NCBI RefSeq assembly: GCF_002043005.1 | Contig: NZ_CP020330.1 | Location: 3,428,001 to 3,492,000 of the forward strand | From: Martelella mediterranea DSM 17316 | GTDB taxonomy: Bacteria; Pseudomonadota; Alphaproteobacteria; Rhizobiales; Rhizobiaceae | Direction: 5' to 3' | DNA length: 64,000 bases | Part shown: positions 37,585 through 46,267 of the stretch, in pieces | How the letters are laid out: each line of letters begins with the position of its first letter | How positions within the stretch are numbered: the first letter of the stretch is position 1 | Program-made: the position numbers and the translations under genes | Notes under the pieces: model-generated | The model's database searches: none | What the model was told of the DNA's origin: nothing | Seen by the model: the letters and a program-made list of their open reading frames with translations, nothing else

Positions 37585-38787
37585 TTATTCGATACCGCCG
37601 AAACGCATATCGGCCTGCTTGATCTCTTCCGGATAGATCGTCTTCGTGGCGCCATCCTGGATCTGGAAGACCGGCGGCTCGAGTGAGTCGATCTGGCCGT
37701 TCTCGCCGAAATGCACCGGACCGTAGAAGGTCATGACATCCATCGCGGCAAGCGCATCGCGCACGGCGGACGGCTCGATCGTGCCGGCATCCTCGATGGC
37801 AAGCTGCAGAACGACGCCGGCAGCCGCAGCAGAGGCTTCCGCATAATCGGGCGTGGCATCATATTTCGCTTCGAAAGCCGTGACGAAGTCCGAAGTCGGA
37901 CCAAAAACACCCTCGCCGTCATAGGCAACGGCCGGATGCCACCAGGCGGCACTCGAGACATTGTTCGAATGATCGCCGGTCGCCTCGATGAATTCCTTGT
38001 AGGCGGGACCGGCCAGCATCGTCAGCGCCTTCGGCTCGATGCCGAGATCGGCCATTTGGCGGCGGATGAGAATGAGATCGTTGATATAGCCGGTGGCGAA
38101 AATCCAGTCCGGTTTGGAGCGCATCAGGAGCGTCATGGCCGAGGCGTGGTCCATCGTTCCGATGGCGTATTCATCAAAGGAGATGACCTCGATGCCATTG
38201 TCGCCGGCCGATTTTTCCATTTCCTTGGCGATCGCCAGCGGAAACAGGTCGTTGCGAGCATAGATCGCGACAGTCGAGATGTCCTCGCCGGAATCGGCAA
38301 CGATCCTGGCAAGCGGATCGGTCAACGTATTGTTGGGCGTGAACGTACCGAACAGATACTGATAACCCTGATCGTAAACCTCCACGGAGGAAGCCGTCGC
38401 GGCGACCATCGGGATCTGGTAGCGCTCGGCAACGGAGCTTGCCGCCTTTGCAGCACCCGAACCGAATGGCGCGAACAGGAAGTTCACATCATCGGCGGTG
38501 ATCAACCGCTCGGCGGTCTGGACGGCGCGCGGCGTCTGGCTTTCGTAATCAACATACACGATCTCGACGTCATAGGTCGTGTCACCGGCGGTGACGCCGC
38601 CGGCTGCGTTGACGGTTTCGGCCCAGAGATCATAACCGCGCTGCTGCTTCAGACCTTCCGGGGAAAGAGGCCCCGTCAGTGGAAGCGGCGCGCCGATGCG
38701 GATCGTTTCATTGGCAAGTGCCGGCGTCGCCAGCAGCATTGTGGCACCGGCAAGCGCGAGCAGCCACGATTTCGTAGAATGCGTCAT
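37585..38787 (-). CDS. Periplasmic binding protein of the Liv-type importer
   Basis: A 400-residue type I periplasmic binding protein (Peripla_BP_6). A signal peptide covers about 1-25 (LLALAGATMLLATPALA). The family opening is IRIGAPLPLTGPLSPEGLKQQRGYDLW, and GSGAAKAASSVAERYQIPMVAATA forms part of the cleft. ATG 38787 with GAGGGG 7 nt upstream is chosen over an upstream extension. The ligand need not be a branched-chain amino acid; the enzymes downstream suggest an amino compound that yields an aldehyde and an imine. Confidence 0.88.
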   Translation of the reverse strand: MTHSTKSWLLALAGATMLLATPALANETIRIGAPLPLTGPLSPEGLKQQRGYDLWAETVNAAGGVTAGDTTYDVEIVYVDYESQTPRAVQTAERLITADDVNFLFAPFGSGAAKAASSVAERYQIPMVAATASSVEVYDQGYQYLFGTFTPNNTLTDPLARIVADSGEDISTVAIYARNDLFPLAIAKEMEKSAGDNGIEVISFDEYAIGTMDHASAMTLLMRSKPDWIFATGYINDLILIRRQMADLGIEPKALTMLAGPAYKEFIEATGDHSNNVSSAAWWHPAVAYDGEGVFGPTSDFVTAFEAKYDATPDYAEASAAAAGVVLQLAIEDAGTIEPSAVRDALAAMDVMTFYGPVHFGENGQIDSLEPPVFQIQDGATKTIYPEEIKQADMRFGGIE

Positions 38788-38905
38788 TTCGGAACCCCTC
38801 AGTTCTCGTTGTTTTTTGATGCACCGGGAGATTTGGCGGTCTCCGGATTTCAACAAGGTAAGGGGAAAAGCGTGCCTCGCGGAAGTCGTAATTCAGGCAC
38901 ACAGC

Positions 38906-38922
38906 GTTGCGTTCTACGCAAC
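38906..38922. promoter_or_regulatory. LysR-type T-N11-A box upstream of the Liv operon
   Basis: The 17-bp dyad GTTGCG-TTCTA-CGCAAC has perfect 6-bp arms and contains the canonical T-N11-A (T 38908, A 38920). It overlaps the stop codon of the upstream lysR gene and lies about 119 nt before the binding-protein ATG. It is the obvious site for that LysR protein. Confidence 0.65.
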
Positions 38923-39816
38923 ACCAACAAATTCATCGGCCACTTTCCGAATATACTCGACCAACCGGCCTGCGGCCGGGCTCAGTTCGATCTCCGCGCG
39001 CTTGCAGACCTGCGTCGTCGACTGCGACAACGTTGAGGAGGTGATCGGGACGCCGATCAGCTCACCGGATTCCAGTTCACGCTCGAACGAGAAGGCAGGC
39101 AGAAAGACGATGCCCATATCCTGAAGCGCAAACTGGCGCATCATGTCGATAGAATTGGTTTCCAGCCTGATCTTGAGCGCAAGCTGCTCGGACCTGACGA
39201 CATGATCGACCAGCTGACGAATGCCGAAGGACTGGTCCGGGAGGCCGACCGGCTGATGGCGGACTTCGGTGAGGTTCAGTTCCCGCCGTCCGGCGAGTGG
39301 GTGGTGGCGCGACATCACCGCCATCACCGGCTGGCGCAGGCTGACCAGCGTATCGATCTCCTCGCGCGGAAACGGCTGGAAGGAAATACCGATATCGCAG
39401 CGTTCCTCTGCAACCGCCCGCATCACGCCATCGGTTCCGGCCACCAGCACTTGATAGGTGATATTCGGATGGTCCCTTCCGAAACGGGCAAGCGCGCGCG
39501 GCAGAAGACCGCCGATCATGCCCTCGACCGTGTAGATGATGACATGCCCACTCTCAAGGTTTTTCAGCGCATCGATTTCCGCGCGCAGCCGCTGCAGTTC
39601 CTTGTTGCGCCCCTTCACAAAGCGCAGCACCAGTTCACCCGCCGGCGTCAGCCGGACGCCCTGGGACTGGCGGACGAGAAGTTCGGTTCCGTAAGCATAT
39701 TCCAGCTTCTGGATCTGCCGGCTGACCGAAGACGGCGAGATATGAAGCTTTTCCGAAGCCTTCCTGATCGAACCGAGCTCCGCAACAGTCTCAAACTGAA
39801 AGAAAGCCGTCTCCAT
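38914..39816 (-). CDS. LysR-family regulator of the Liv/ALDH/AspDH operon
   Basis: A 300-residue LysR regulator. HTH is at about 1-60 (GSIRKASEKLHISPSSVSRQIQKLEYAYG) and a substrate-binding-like domain at 90-295. Unusually it lies upstream of, and in the same direction as, its presumed target operon, 126 nt away, with a T-N11-A box at its own stop codon. Co-transcription with readthrough is possible. The ligand is probably the transported compound or a catabolite. Confidence 0.88.
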   Translation of the reverse strand: METAFFQFETVAELGSIRKASEKLHISPSSVSRQIQKLEYAYGTELLVRQSQGVRLTPAGELVLRFVKGRNKELQRLRAEIDALKNLESGHVIIYTVEGMIGGLLPRALARFGRDHPNITYQVLVAGTDGVMRAVAEERCDIGISFQPFPREEIDTLVSLRQPVMAVMSRHHPLAGRRELNLTEVRHQPVGLPDQSFGIRQLVDHVVRSEQLALKIRLETNSIDMMRQFALQDMGIVFLPAFSFERELESGELIGVPITSSTLSQSTTQVCKRAEIELSPAAGRLVEYIRKVADEFVGVA

Positions 39817-40101
39817 ATCCGTTTCCGTTTGAATTTACCGAAACGGGCTGCAGGCCCATTTCCTTTCAGCGGCTGACACTCTGACCTCAAAGCCACGATC
39901 CTTCAGAGAAAGGCTTACAGAAGCCGACCCTAAAAGGCTTTCCATATGCTGTGCTTCCCAAGCTATTGGGTGCAGACGCGTTTTGCAATGCGCACCATAA
40001 AGCTACGCTCCGCCCAAGCTCGGCCAGCGGGGTATCAAAGAGGCAAAACAGAAAGCGCCGGACAGGTCTTTTCCCGCTGCCAGGCGGATCATTCTTCGAG
40101 T

Positions 40102-41856
40102 TTATGGGCAGAAGGACTCGATTGCGTTTGCCGTGCGGATGAGGCTCTCCATGTTCTTTGCGCTCTCGTCGCCATCCCAGTTGGCCGCAATTCGGATCGC
40201 GGTGATGTCGTTTGGCATCAGCATGACGCGGTTGTCGCCCCAGCCATCCATGGACGGGAAATAGAGCGTGCATTCATCCGATTTGAAGGGATAGCGCCAG
40301 AAGGCCTTTCCGTAATAGGGCTTCGCTTCCTGACCGGTCGTAAGCCCGGCAGGTTCGCTGGTGGTGGCGATATCGGCCATCATCTCGGCGCTGAGTATCT
40401 GCTCGTCGCCAAACCTGCCGCCATTCTGGTAGAGCCTTGCAAGCTTCACGAGATCGCCCACCGTCGGATAAAGCCCATAGGCCGTTAGCGGCTGGCCTTC
40501 GCTGCCGTCATCCTCGATCGTCTTGTTGATCGGCATGTCATGAATGCCGATCGGTTCGTAAACATTCGCCTGGAGGAAGGACCAGGCATTCGGGTCCGGG
40601 TCCTGCTTTTCCTTCAGGTAGTTGGTGACGGCGACGCCAACGAGAAACATGTCCTCATCGCGGTAGCGCATCATCGCGCCGGGACCCCAGACATAGGGCT
40701 TGGCGGCGTTGAGCAGCAGGTTGAGCTTTTCTTCCTGCGATCGCGCCTCATAGAAGGCGTAGTAGTCGTCGGTATAGGGCGACCAGGATATTTTCGGCTC
40801 TGCCTCGCGCTGGCCATAGCCCATGCCGGTCGCCATGTTGAGCGCATCGCCGACCGTTACCTTGTCCCAGCCTTCGATGCCTTCGGCTTCCGGCACGAGG
40901 TCCGTGATCGTCATGTCGAAGATCTCGGGACCGTACTTCTCCGAAACGCTCAGCATCGCAGCAGCCGCGACCAGCGATTTCGACACCGACCAGACACCGA
41001 AGCGCTGTCGGTCGCAATAGGGCAGTTCGCCGGCCGGCGTCGGGCAGGATTTCAGATAGAAGGTATCCTCTACCATCAACCCGTCCAGCAGAAGTTCGTT
41101 GGGGCGGATGTCGCTGTCGAAGCCTTCCAGCGTGTCGGCACCAACCTTTTTCTCCAGCGCGGACCACGGGCGGATGTCCTCGGCATCGGCCCTGGCAATC
41201 TCGAATCGCGCGGCCAGCGCATCAGCATCATCAACTGCCGTGGAAGTCAGCTCGGCAGGCAGGCTTCCTGCGGCGGTGAAATAGGTCTCAACGTAGAAAG
41301 GCGCTGTTTCCGTCAGTATCTGATAGCGGAGATCGCTGATTTCGCCGTCCCTGTAGAGGAACATGGCAACGCCGTTATGGGTCTCGCCCTCGATCATATG
41401 GACCAGCGAGAACGGAAACGACGCCCGCGACCAACCGTCATCGCCAATCGACCAGACCTTTCCGGGCTGAACGATGATATCCCAGAAGCTGCTGCCGTTT
41501 TCCGTCGATCCGGCGCGGATGACGTCCTGCGTGGCGGGCACGAGCTCATCGCCGAGGGTGATGAACGAAAGATCGACAGCCGGGAAAAGCTGCGGGTTCT
41601 TGCCGAGTACCTCCCCGCTCGCAATCTCGGCAGGATCACTCGGCATCGGGGTCTCGGAAATCGACAGCGTGCCCTCGAAGGCCTCCTTTGCCGGCCCCGC
41701 ATCTTGCGGCGGCACGAACAGAGCGTTGTCGACCAGCGCATAGTCGTCAATCGACGCAGTGAAATCGTCAATGGTAAAACGGGTTTCATCGGCAAGCGCT
41801 GTACTTGTGACCATCGCGCCAAGCGACACCATCATGGGCAGAAGCAGTCGTTTCAT
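40102..41856 (-). CDS. Exported class-C beta-lactamase-fold serine hydrolase
   Basis: A 584-residue exported hydrolase. The signal peptide is about residues 1-22 (ending TSTALA), followed by a unique region to about 240. The beta-lactamase/esterase domain has WSVSK (Ser290, Lys293) and a YRD in place of YxN. ATG 41856 is preceded by GGAGAAA. It is last in line after the carnitine operon (134 nt gap), same strand. An extracytoplasmic esterase or amidase releasing the transported compound, for example from acylcarnitines, is an inference. A 285-bp geneless gap separates it from the upstream lysR. Confidence 0.8.
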   Translation of the reverse strand: MKRLLLPMMVSLGAMVTSTALADETRFTIDDFTASIDDYALVDNALFVPPQDAGPAKEAFEGTLSISETPMPSDPAEIASGEVLGKNPQLFPAVDLSFITLGDELVPATQDVIRAGSTENGSSFWDIIVQPGKVWSIGDDGWSRASFPFSLVHMIEGETHNGVAMFLYRDGEISDLRYQILTETAPFYVETYFTAAGSLPAELTSTAVDDADALAARFEIARADAEDIRPWSALEKKVGADTLEGFDSDIRPNELLLDGLMVEDTFYLKSCPTPAGELPYCDRQRFGVWSVSKSLVAAAAMLSVSEKYGPEIFDMTITDLVPEAEGIEGWDKVTVGDALNMATGMGYGQREAEPKISWSPYTDDYYAFYEARSQEEKLNLLLNAAKPYVWGPGAMMRYRDEDMFLVGVAVTNYLKEKQDPDPNAWSFLQANVYEPIGIHDMPINKTIEDDGSEGQPLTAYGLYPTVGDLVKLARLYQNGGRFGDEQILSAEMMADIATTSEPAGLTTGQEAKPYYGKAFWRYPFKSDECTLYFPSMDGWGDNRVMLMPNDITAIRIAANWDGDESAKNMESLIRTANAIESFCP

Positions 41857-41990
41857 GGGCTTTTTCTCCAATCTGTTGTCATTGCGGCCGGCTCCGCGAT
41901 GGCCGCCCATTCCCCAGCAAAGCCTGTCCGGCCGCGCAGTATGTATCTTCACTTCGCATCGGCTCCCGCCGAAGGGTCGGATACGGTGGC

Positions 41991-42983
41991 TCAAGCGCCG
42001 TTGATCTTCAGCACCACCGAACCACGCACCTCGCCCGCTTCGATCTCGCGGTGGGCGAAGGCGCAGTCTGCGAGCGGGATCAGGCGGGCAATGCGATGCT
42101 GCAGGCGGCCGGCTTCCAGCGCATCCTGAATGTCGGAAACGGCATGGTCCTTGGCCTCATCCGGCATGGCGTAGACAATCACCATGCGGATGGTGATGTC
42201 GAGATACATCATCTTGAGGAAGGGCAGCTTCGGCTCCTTCTCGACCGTCGATGAATAGGTCGCGATGACGCCGCTTGTGCCAATGACCTTCAGCACATTT
42301 TCGAGATTGGCGCCGAACTCGACCTCCACCACGCGGTCCACCTTCTCACCGTTGGTTGCGGCCAGAAGCGCTTCCGGCCAGCCGGCGTCGCGGTGATTGA
42401 CAATGATCGATGCACCGGCATTGCGGCAGGCATCGGCATCGGCGTCATTGCTGGCGGTCGCAATCACGCGGGCGCCGGAAAGCGCTGCCCACTGGATCGC
42501 GTAAAAGCCGACGCGGCCCGCCCCGCCGGTGACAAGCACGGTCTTGCCGTTGACCGATCCATCGGCGAAAACGCAGCGGTGCGCGGTCATGGCCGGAATG
42601 CCGAGGCAGGCGCCGACTTCGAAGCTTGCAGACTCAGGAAGGCACGGCGCATGGGCCGACGGCAACGCGACATATTCCGCCGCCGTGCCGAAACGGCGGC
42701 CGTATTGCGCATTGAAGGTGAAGACCCGCTCGCCGATCCGAGCTTCGGGCACGCCTTCGCCGACGGCCGCGATTACGCCGGCGCCATCGCTGTGGGGAAT
42801 GACATATCCATTGTCGAGAAGGTTCGGAAAGGACGCCATCCGCTTCTTCGTATCGGACGGATTGACGGCACTGGTGTGCAACTTCACCAGCACCTCGCCG
42901 AGGCCTGCGACGGGCGTTTCGATATCGCCGTAGATCAGCACCTCATCGGCATCGCCGAATTTTTCAAACCGGACTGCTTTCAT
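41991..42983 (-). CDS. Zinc-type alcohol dehydrogenase / NADPH:quinone reductase-like oxidoreductase
   Basis: A 330-residue MDR-family protein. A GroES-like N domain (HTSAVNPSDTKKR, IPHSDGAGVIAAVGEGV) is followed by a Rossmann domain (VLVTGGAGRVGFYAIQWAALSGARVIATAS). No structural or catalytic zinc cysteines are seen, so it is QOR-like. ATG 42983 with AGGAG at 7 nt is chosen; ATG one codon earlier is possible. It follows the SDR gene by 10 nt; its role in the carnitine locus is not known. Confidence 0.82.
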   Translation of the reverse strand: MKAVRFEKFGDADEVLIYGDIETPVAGLGEVLVKLHTSAVNPSDTKKRMASFPNLLDNGYVIPHSDGAGVIAAVGEGVPEARIGERVFTFNAQYGRRFGTAAEYVALPSAHAPCLPESASFEVGACLGIPAMTAHRCVFADGSVNGKTVLVTGGAGRVGFYAIQWAALSGARVIATASNDADADACRNAGASIIVNHRDAGWPEALLAATNGEKVDRVVEVEFGANLENVLKVIGTSGVIATYSSTVEKEPKLPFLKMMYLDITIRMVIVYAMPDEAKDHAVSDIQDALEAGRLQHRIARLIPLADCAFAHREIEAGEVRGSVVLKINGA

Positions 42984-42993
42984 CATAACGCTC

Positions 42994-43785
42994 CTAAAAG
43001 GGGACTGAGAGGCTTTCGGTGTGCCCATCGACGGCGATCACCTGGCCGGACACCATGCCCGCATCCTTCGACGCCAGAAACACGCACATGCGGGCAATAT
43101 CGTCGGCGCCGACAAATTTGCGCATGGACACCTGGCTCTCGTAGATTCTGCGCACATCGCCAGCTTTCATGCCGCGGCTTTTTGCATCCCGCGCAATCAC
43201 GCCATCAATGCGTGGGCCTTCCACCGATCCCGGGCAGACGGCATTGGCGCGGATTCCGAAGGGGCCAAGCTCCATCGCAAGCGTCTTTGTGAGCCCGATG
43301 ATAGCCCATTTGGAGGCAGCATAGGAGGTACGGTTCGGATAGCCGAAAAGGGCGGCCGTCGAGGCGATATTGATGATCGCGCCCTGCCCCATTGCCTTCA
43401 TGGCTGGCACCACTTCCTTGAGGAAATAAAAGGTGCCGTTGACATTGATATCCATGGTGCGGCGGAAGTCTTCGGCATCGACCGCTTCCACCGGCGCATT
43501 CATGCCGGAAATGCCGGCATTGTTGACGAGAAGGTCGAGCCGGCCACCGGTCGCCGCAACAACCTCCGCCACCAGCGCAGACACCGCGGTCTCATCGGCG
43601 ACATTGCAGACACTGGCGGTGATACCGGCGGTCTGCATGCTTTCGACGGCCTCCGGATCGACATCGCAGATGAACACGCGAAAGCCCGCGGCCTTCAGAT
43701 TGAGGGCGATCGCCTTGCCGATGCCGGAGCCGGCGCCGGTGACCAGAGCCACCGGGCTATCTGTTTCGGGTTTTGTCTGAGACAA
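42994..43785 (-). CDS. SDR-family oxidoreductase (possible D-carnitine dehydrogenase)
   Basis: A 263-residue classical short-chain dehydrogenase. Cofactor motif TGAGSGIG is near residues 16-23, NNAG near 90, and the catalytic Ser and YAASK (Tyr/Lys) near 140-160. Start TTG 43785 has AAGGAG 7 nt upstream. Classical SDRs oxidise secondary alcohols. D-carnitine dehydrogenase from Agrobacterium is an NAD-dependent enzyme reported to work beside L-carnitine dehydrogenase, so this gene could supply dehydrocarnitine from D-carnitine. That role is inferred from context only. Confidence 0.85.
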   Translation of the reverse strand: MSQTKPETDSPVALVTGAGSGIGKAIALNLKAAGFRVFICDVDPEAVESMQTAGITASVCNVADETAVSALVAEVVAATGGRLDLLVNNAGISGMNAPVEAVDAEDFRRTMDINVNGTFYFLKEVVPAMKAMGQGAIINIASTAALFGYPNRTSYAASKWAIIGLTKTLAMELGPFGIRANAVCPGSVEGPRIDGVIARDAKSRGMKAGDVRRIYESQVSMRKFVGADDIARMCVFLASKDAGMVSGQVIAVDGHTESLSVPF

Positions 43786-43787
43786 GA

Positions 43788-45443
43788 TCAGGCTCCTTCG
43801 GGCACGGCTGAAGCCGGCAGATGCTCTTCCAGAAGTTCCAGCGTATCTTCCAGCCAGCCGATCCGCATTTCCGGCACGGAGCGCATGAGAAGCTCGGTGT
43901 AATCGTCGAACGGCGGCGAAAGGACCTCTTGCTTGCCGCCATAGCGCACCACCTCACCCTGATACATGACCGCAATCGTGTCGGCGACTTCGCGAACGGC
44001 GGCGATATCATGGGTGATGAAGATGTAGGTCACACCGTCTTTCAGCTGAAGATCGCGCAGCAACTTCAGAATGCCCTTGGCCACCAGCGGATCGAGCGCG
44101 CTCGTCACCTCGTCGCAGATGATCAGCTTCGGTTCTGCCGCAAGCGCGCGGGCAATGCAGACGCGCTGCTTCTGCCCGCCGGAAAGTTCGGCCGGGTAGC
44201 GATCGATGAATTCTTCGCCGAGTTCGATACGGTCGAGCAGCTCGATGACGCGTTTGCGTTTCTCCTTGCCCTTCATGCCGAAATAGAATTCGAGCGGGCG
44301 GCCGATGATCGTGCCGACGGTCTGGCGCGGGTTCATCGCCACATCCGCCATCTGGTAGATCATCTGCAGTTCTTGCAGGTTCTGCCAGCTACGTCCCTTC
44401 AGCGCAGGCGACAGCACCTCGCCGTCAAACGAGATTTCCCCGGTATGCGGCGGCAACAGCCCGGTCAGGACCCGCGCAAGCGTCGACTTGCCCGAGCCGC
44501 TTTCGCCGACGATCGCGAGTGTGGTGCCCGGCTGGACCTCCATGTTGATGTTCTTCAGCACATCGAAATCGAGCCCGCGATAGCGCGCCGAAATCTCCTT
44601 CAGCGTCAGCACCGGCTTTTCATCCGGGTCGTGCTCGCGGCGCTCGACATTGATCGCCGAGACGAGGTCCTGCGTATACTCCTCCTGCGGGTGATTGATG
44701 ATCTGGTCGCAGGTGCCGTATTCGACGGTTTCACCGCCGCGCAACACCATGATGTCATCGGCGATCTGGGCGACGACGGCAAGGTCATGCGTAATGTAGA
44801 GAGCGGCCACGCCGAAATCGCGGATCGCCTTCTTGATCGCCGCCAGAACGCCAAGCTGGGTGGTCACGTCCAGCGCCGTCGTCGGCTCGTCGAAGACGAC
44901 AAGATCCGGCTTCGGGCAAAGCGCCATGGCGGTCATGGCGCGCTGAAGCTGGCCGCCGGAGACCTGATGCGGATAGCGGTTGCCGAAGGTTTCCGGGTCG
45001 GGCAGGCCAAGACGGGTGAAAAGGTCGACGGCGCGCGCCTTTGCCTCCGACCGGCTCATGCGCTTGTGCTTGACGGTCGATTCAATGACCTGATCCATCA
45101 GCTTGCGCGCCGGATTGAAGGCGGCCGCCGCTGACTGCGCCACATAAGTGACTTCGGCGCCGCGGGCAGAGCGCAGCACCTTGCCGGGCGCGCGGCGCAT
45201 TTCCCGGCCATTGAGCTTGATGGAGCCGCCGGTCAGCCTGACACCGCCACGGCCATAACCCATGGCGGACAAGCCGATAGTCGACTTGCCGGCGCCCGAT
45301 TCCCCGATCAGGCCCAGCACCTTGCCCTCTTCCAGCGTCAGCGACACGCCGTTGACGATGGTGATCTTCTGCGGCTTTTCGCCCGGCGGATAGCTGGTCG
45401 CCTCGATTTTCAGGTCCTTGATTTCAAGAAGAGCCTCAGCCAT
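43788..45443 (-). CDS. Fused two-domain ATPase of the carnitine-locus Opp-type ABC importer
   Basis: A 551-residue protein with two ABC ATPase domains (about 5-255 and 275-540). Walker A motifs are GESGAGKST and GESGSGKST; signatures are VSGGQLQRAM and LSGGQKQRVC. The second domain lacks the long C-terminal oligopeptide motif of stand-alone OppF. It overlaps the permease gene by 8 nt and the SDR gene follows 2 nt after its stop, tying transport to catabolism. Confidence 0.9.
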   Translation of the reverse strand: MAEALLEIKDLKIEATSYPPGEKPQKITIVNGVSLTLEEGKVLGLIGESGAGKSTIGLSAMGYGRGGVRLTGGSIKLNGREMRRAPGKVLRSARGAEVTYVAQSAAAAFNPARKLMDQVIESTVKHKRMSRSEAKARAVDLFTRLGLPDPETFGNRYPHQVSGGQLQRAMTAMALCPKPDLVVFDEPTTALDVTTQLGVLAAIKKAIRDFGVAALYITHDLAVVAQIADDIMVLRGGETVEYGTCDQIINHPQEEYTQDLVSAINVERREHDPDEKPVLTLKEISARYRGLDFDVLKNINMEVQPGTTLAIVGESGSGKSTLARVLTGLLPPHTGEISFDGEVLSPALKGRSWQNLQELQMIYQMADVAMNPRQTVGTIIGRPLEFYFGMKGKEKRKRVIELLDRIELGEEFIDRYPAELSGGQKQRVCIARALAAEPKLIICDEVTSALDPLVAKGILKLLRDLQLKDGVTYIFITHDIAAVREVADTIAVMYQGEVVRYGGKQEVLSPPFDDYTELLMRSVPEMRIGWLEDTLELLEEHLPASAVPEGA

Positions 45444-46257
45444 TGCGGCCTCCTTTCAGCGATGTCGTGCGTTCCAGAATCCAGTCGGCGACCAGATTGA
45501 CGGAGATGGCGAGCGCGGCGATCGCAACGGCCGGCAGCAGGGCTGCGGGAATGCCATAGACGATGCCATCCTTGTTTTCCTTCACGATGCCGCCCCAGTC
45601 GGCATTCGGCGGCTGGATGCCGAGACCGAGGAAGGAAAGCGTCGAGACGAACAGAACGACGAAGATGAAGCGCATGCCGAGTTCGGCAATCAGCGGCGAA
45701 ATCGCATTCGGCAGGATTTCACGGAAGATCACCCAGCCACGGCCTTCACCGCGAAGCTGCGCTGCCTCGACAAAGTCCATGACGGCAAGATCGGCTGCAA
45801 CGGCGCGCGACAGGCGGAACATGCGGGTGGCCTCCAGCAGCCCGATGACGACGATCAGGATCGGCACCGTGACCGGCATCACCGAGAGCACCACCAGCGC
45901 AAAGATCAGCGATGGAATGGCCATGATGAGGTCGACGAGGCGCGACAACGCCTGATCCACCCATCCGCCGATGACGGCAGCGAAAAGCCCAAGCGCCGTG
46001 CCGACAGCAAAGGCAACCATGGTTGCCGCGATTGCCACGAAAATCGTGGTGCGGCCGCCATAGATCAGGCGCGACAGCAGATCGCGGCCGATATTGTCGG
46101 TGCCAAGCCAGTACGCGGCGGACGCCGGCTCCCAGACATCGCCGACAACCTGGCTCATGCCATAGGGCGCAAGAAACGGCGCGAAGATAGCCGCGAGGAA
46201 GAAGCAGATGGTGACAAACAGGCCGACAAGGGCGGGATAAGGTATTCGTTTTATCAT
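45436..46257 (-). CDS. ABC importer permease, DppC/OppC-like (carnitine locus)
   Basis: A 273-residue permease with about six membrane segments. It has the DppC-type YWLGTDNIGRDLLSR segment and the EAA loop DFVEAAQLRGEGRGWVIFREILPNA. ATG 46257 has GAGGAGAAG close upstream; the longer open frame is inside the neighbouring gene. It pairs with the DppB-like permease. Confidence 0.9.
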   Translation of the reverse strand: MIKRIPYPALVGLFVTICFFLAAIFAPFLAPYGMSQVVGDVWEPASAAYWLGTDNIGRDLLSRLIYGGRTTIFVAIAATMVAFAVGTALGLFAAVIGGWVDQALSRLVDLIMAIPSLIFALVVLSVMPVTVPILIVVIGLLEATRMFRLSRAVAADLAVMDFVEAAQLRGEGRGWVIFREILPNAISPLIAELGMRFIFVVLFVSTLSFLGLGIQPPNADWGGIVKENKDGIVYGIPAALLPAVAIAALAISVNLVADWILERTTSLKGGRNG

Positions 46258-46267
46258 GTTCTTCTCC

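Noticed and set aside
39887..40273. 128-codon frame on the minus strand reaching into the gap before the serine hydrolase gene
   Set aside because: Half of it overlaps the 3' end of the serine hydrolase gene in another frame, and the rest has no ribosome-binding site, family match or codon pattern. The gap 39817-40101 holds nothing I can name.
40540..42129. 529-codon open frame on the plus strand
   Set aside because: It is antisense to the exported serine hydrolase, which has a signal peptide, ribosome-binding site and catalytic motifs.
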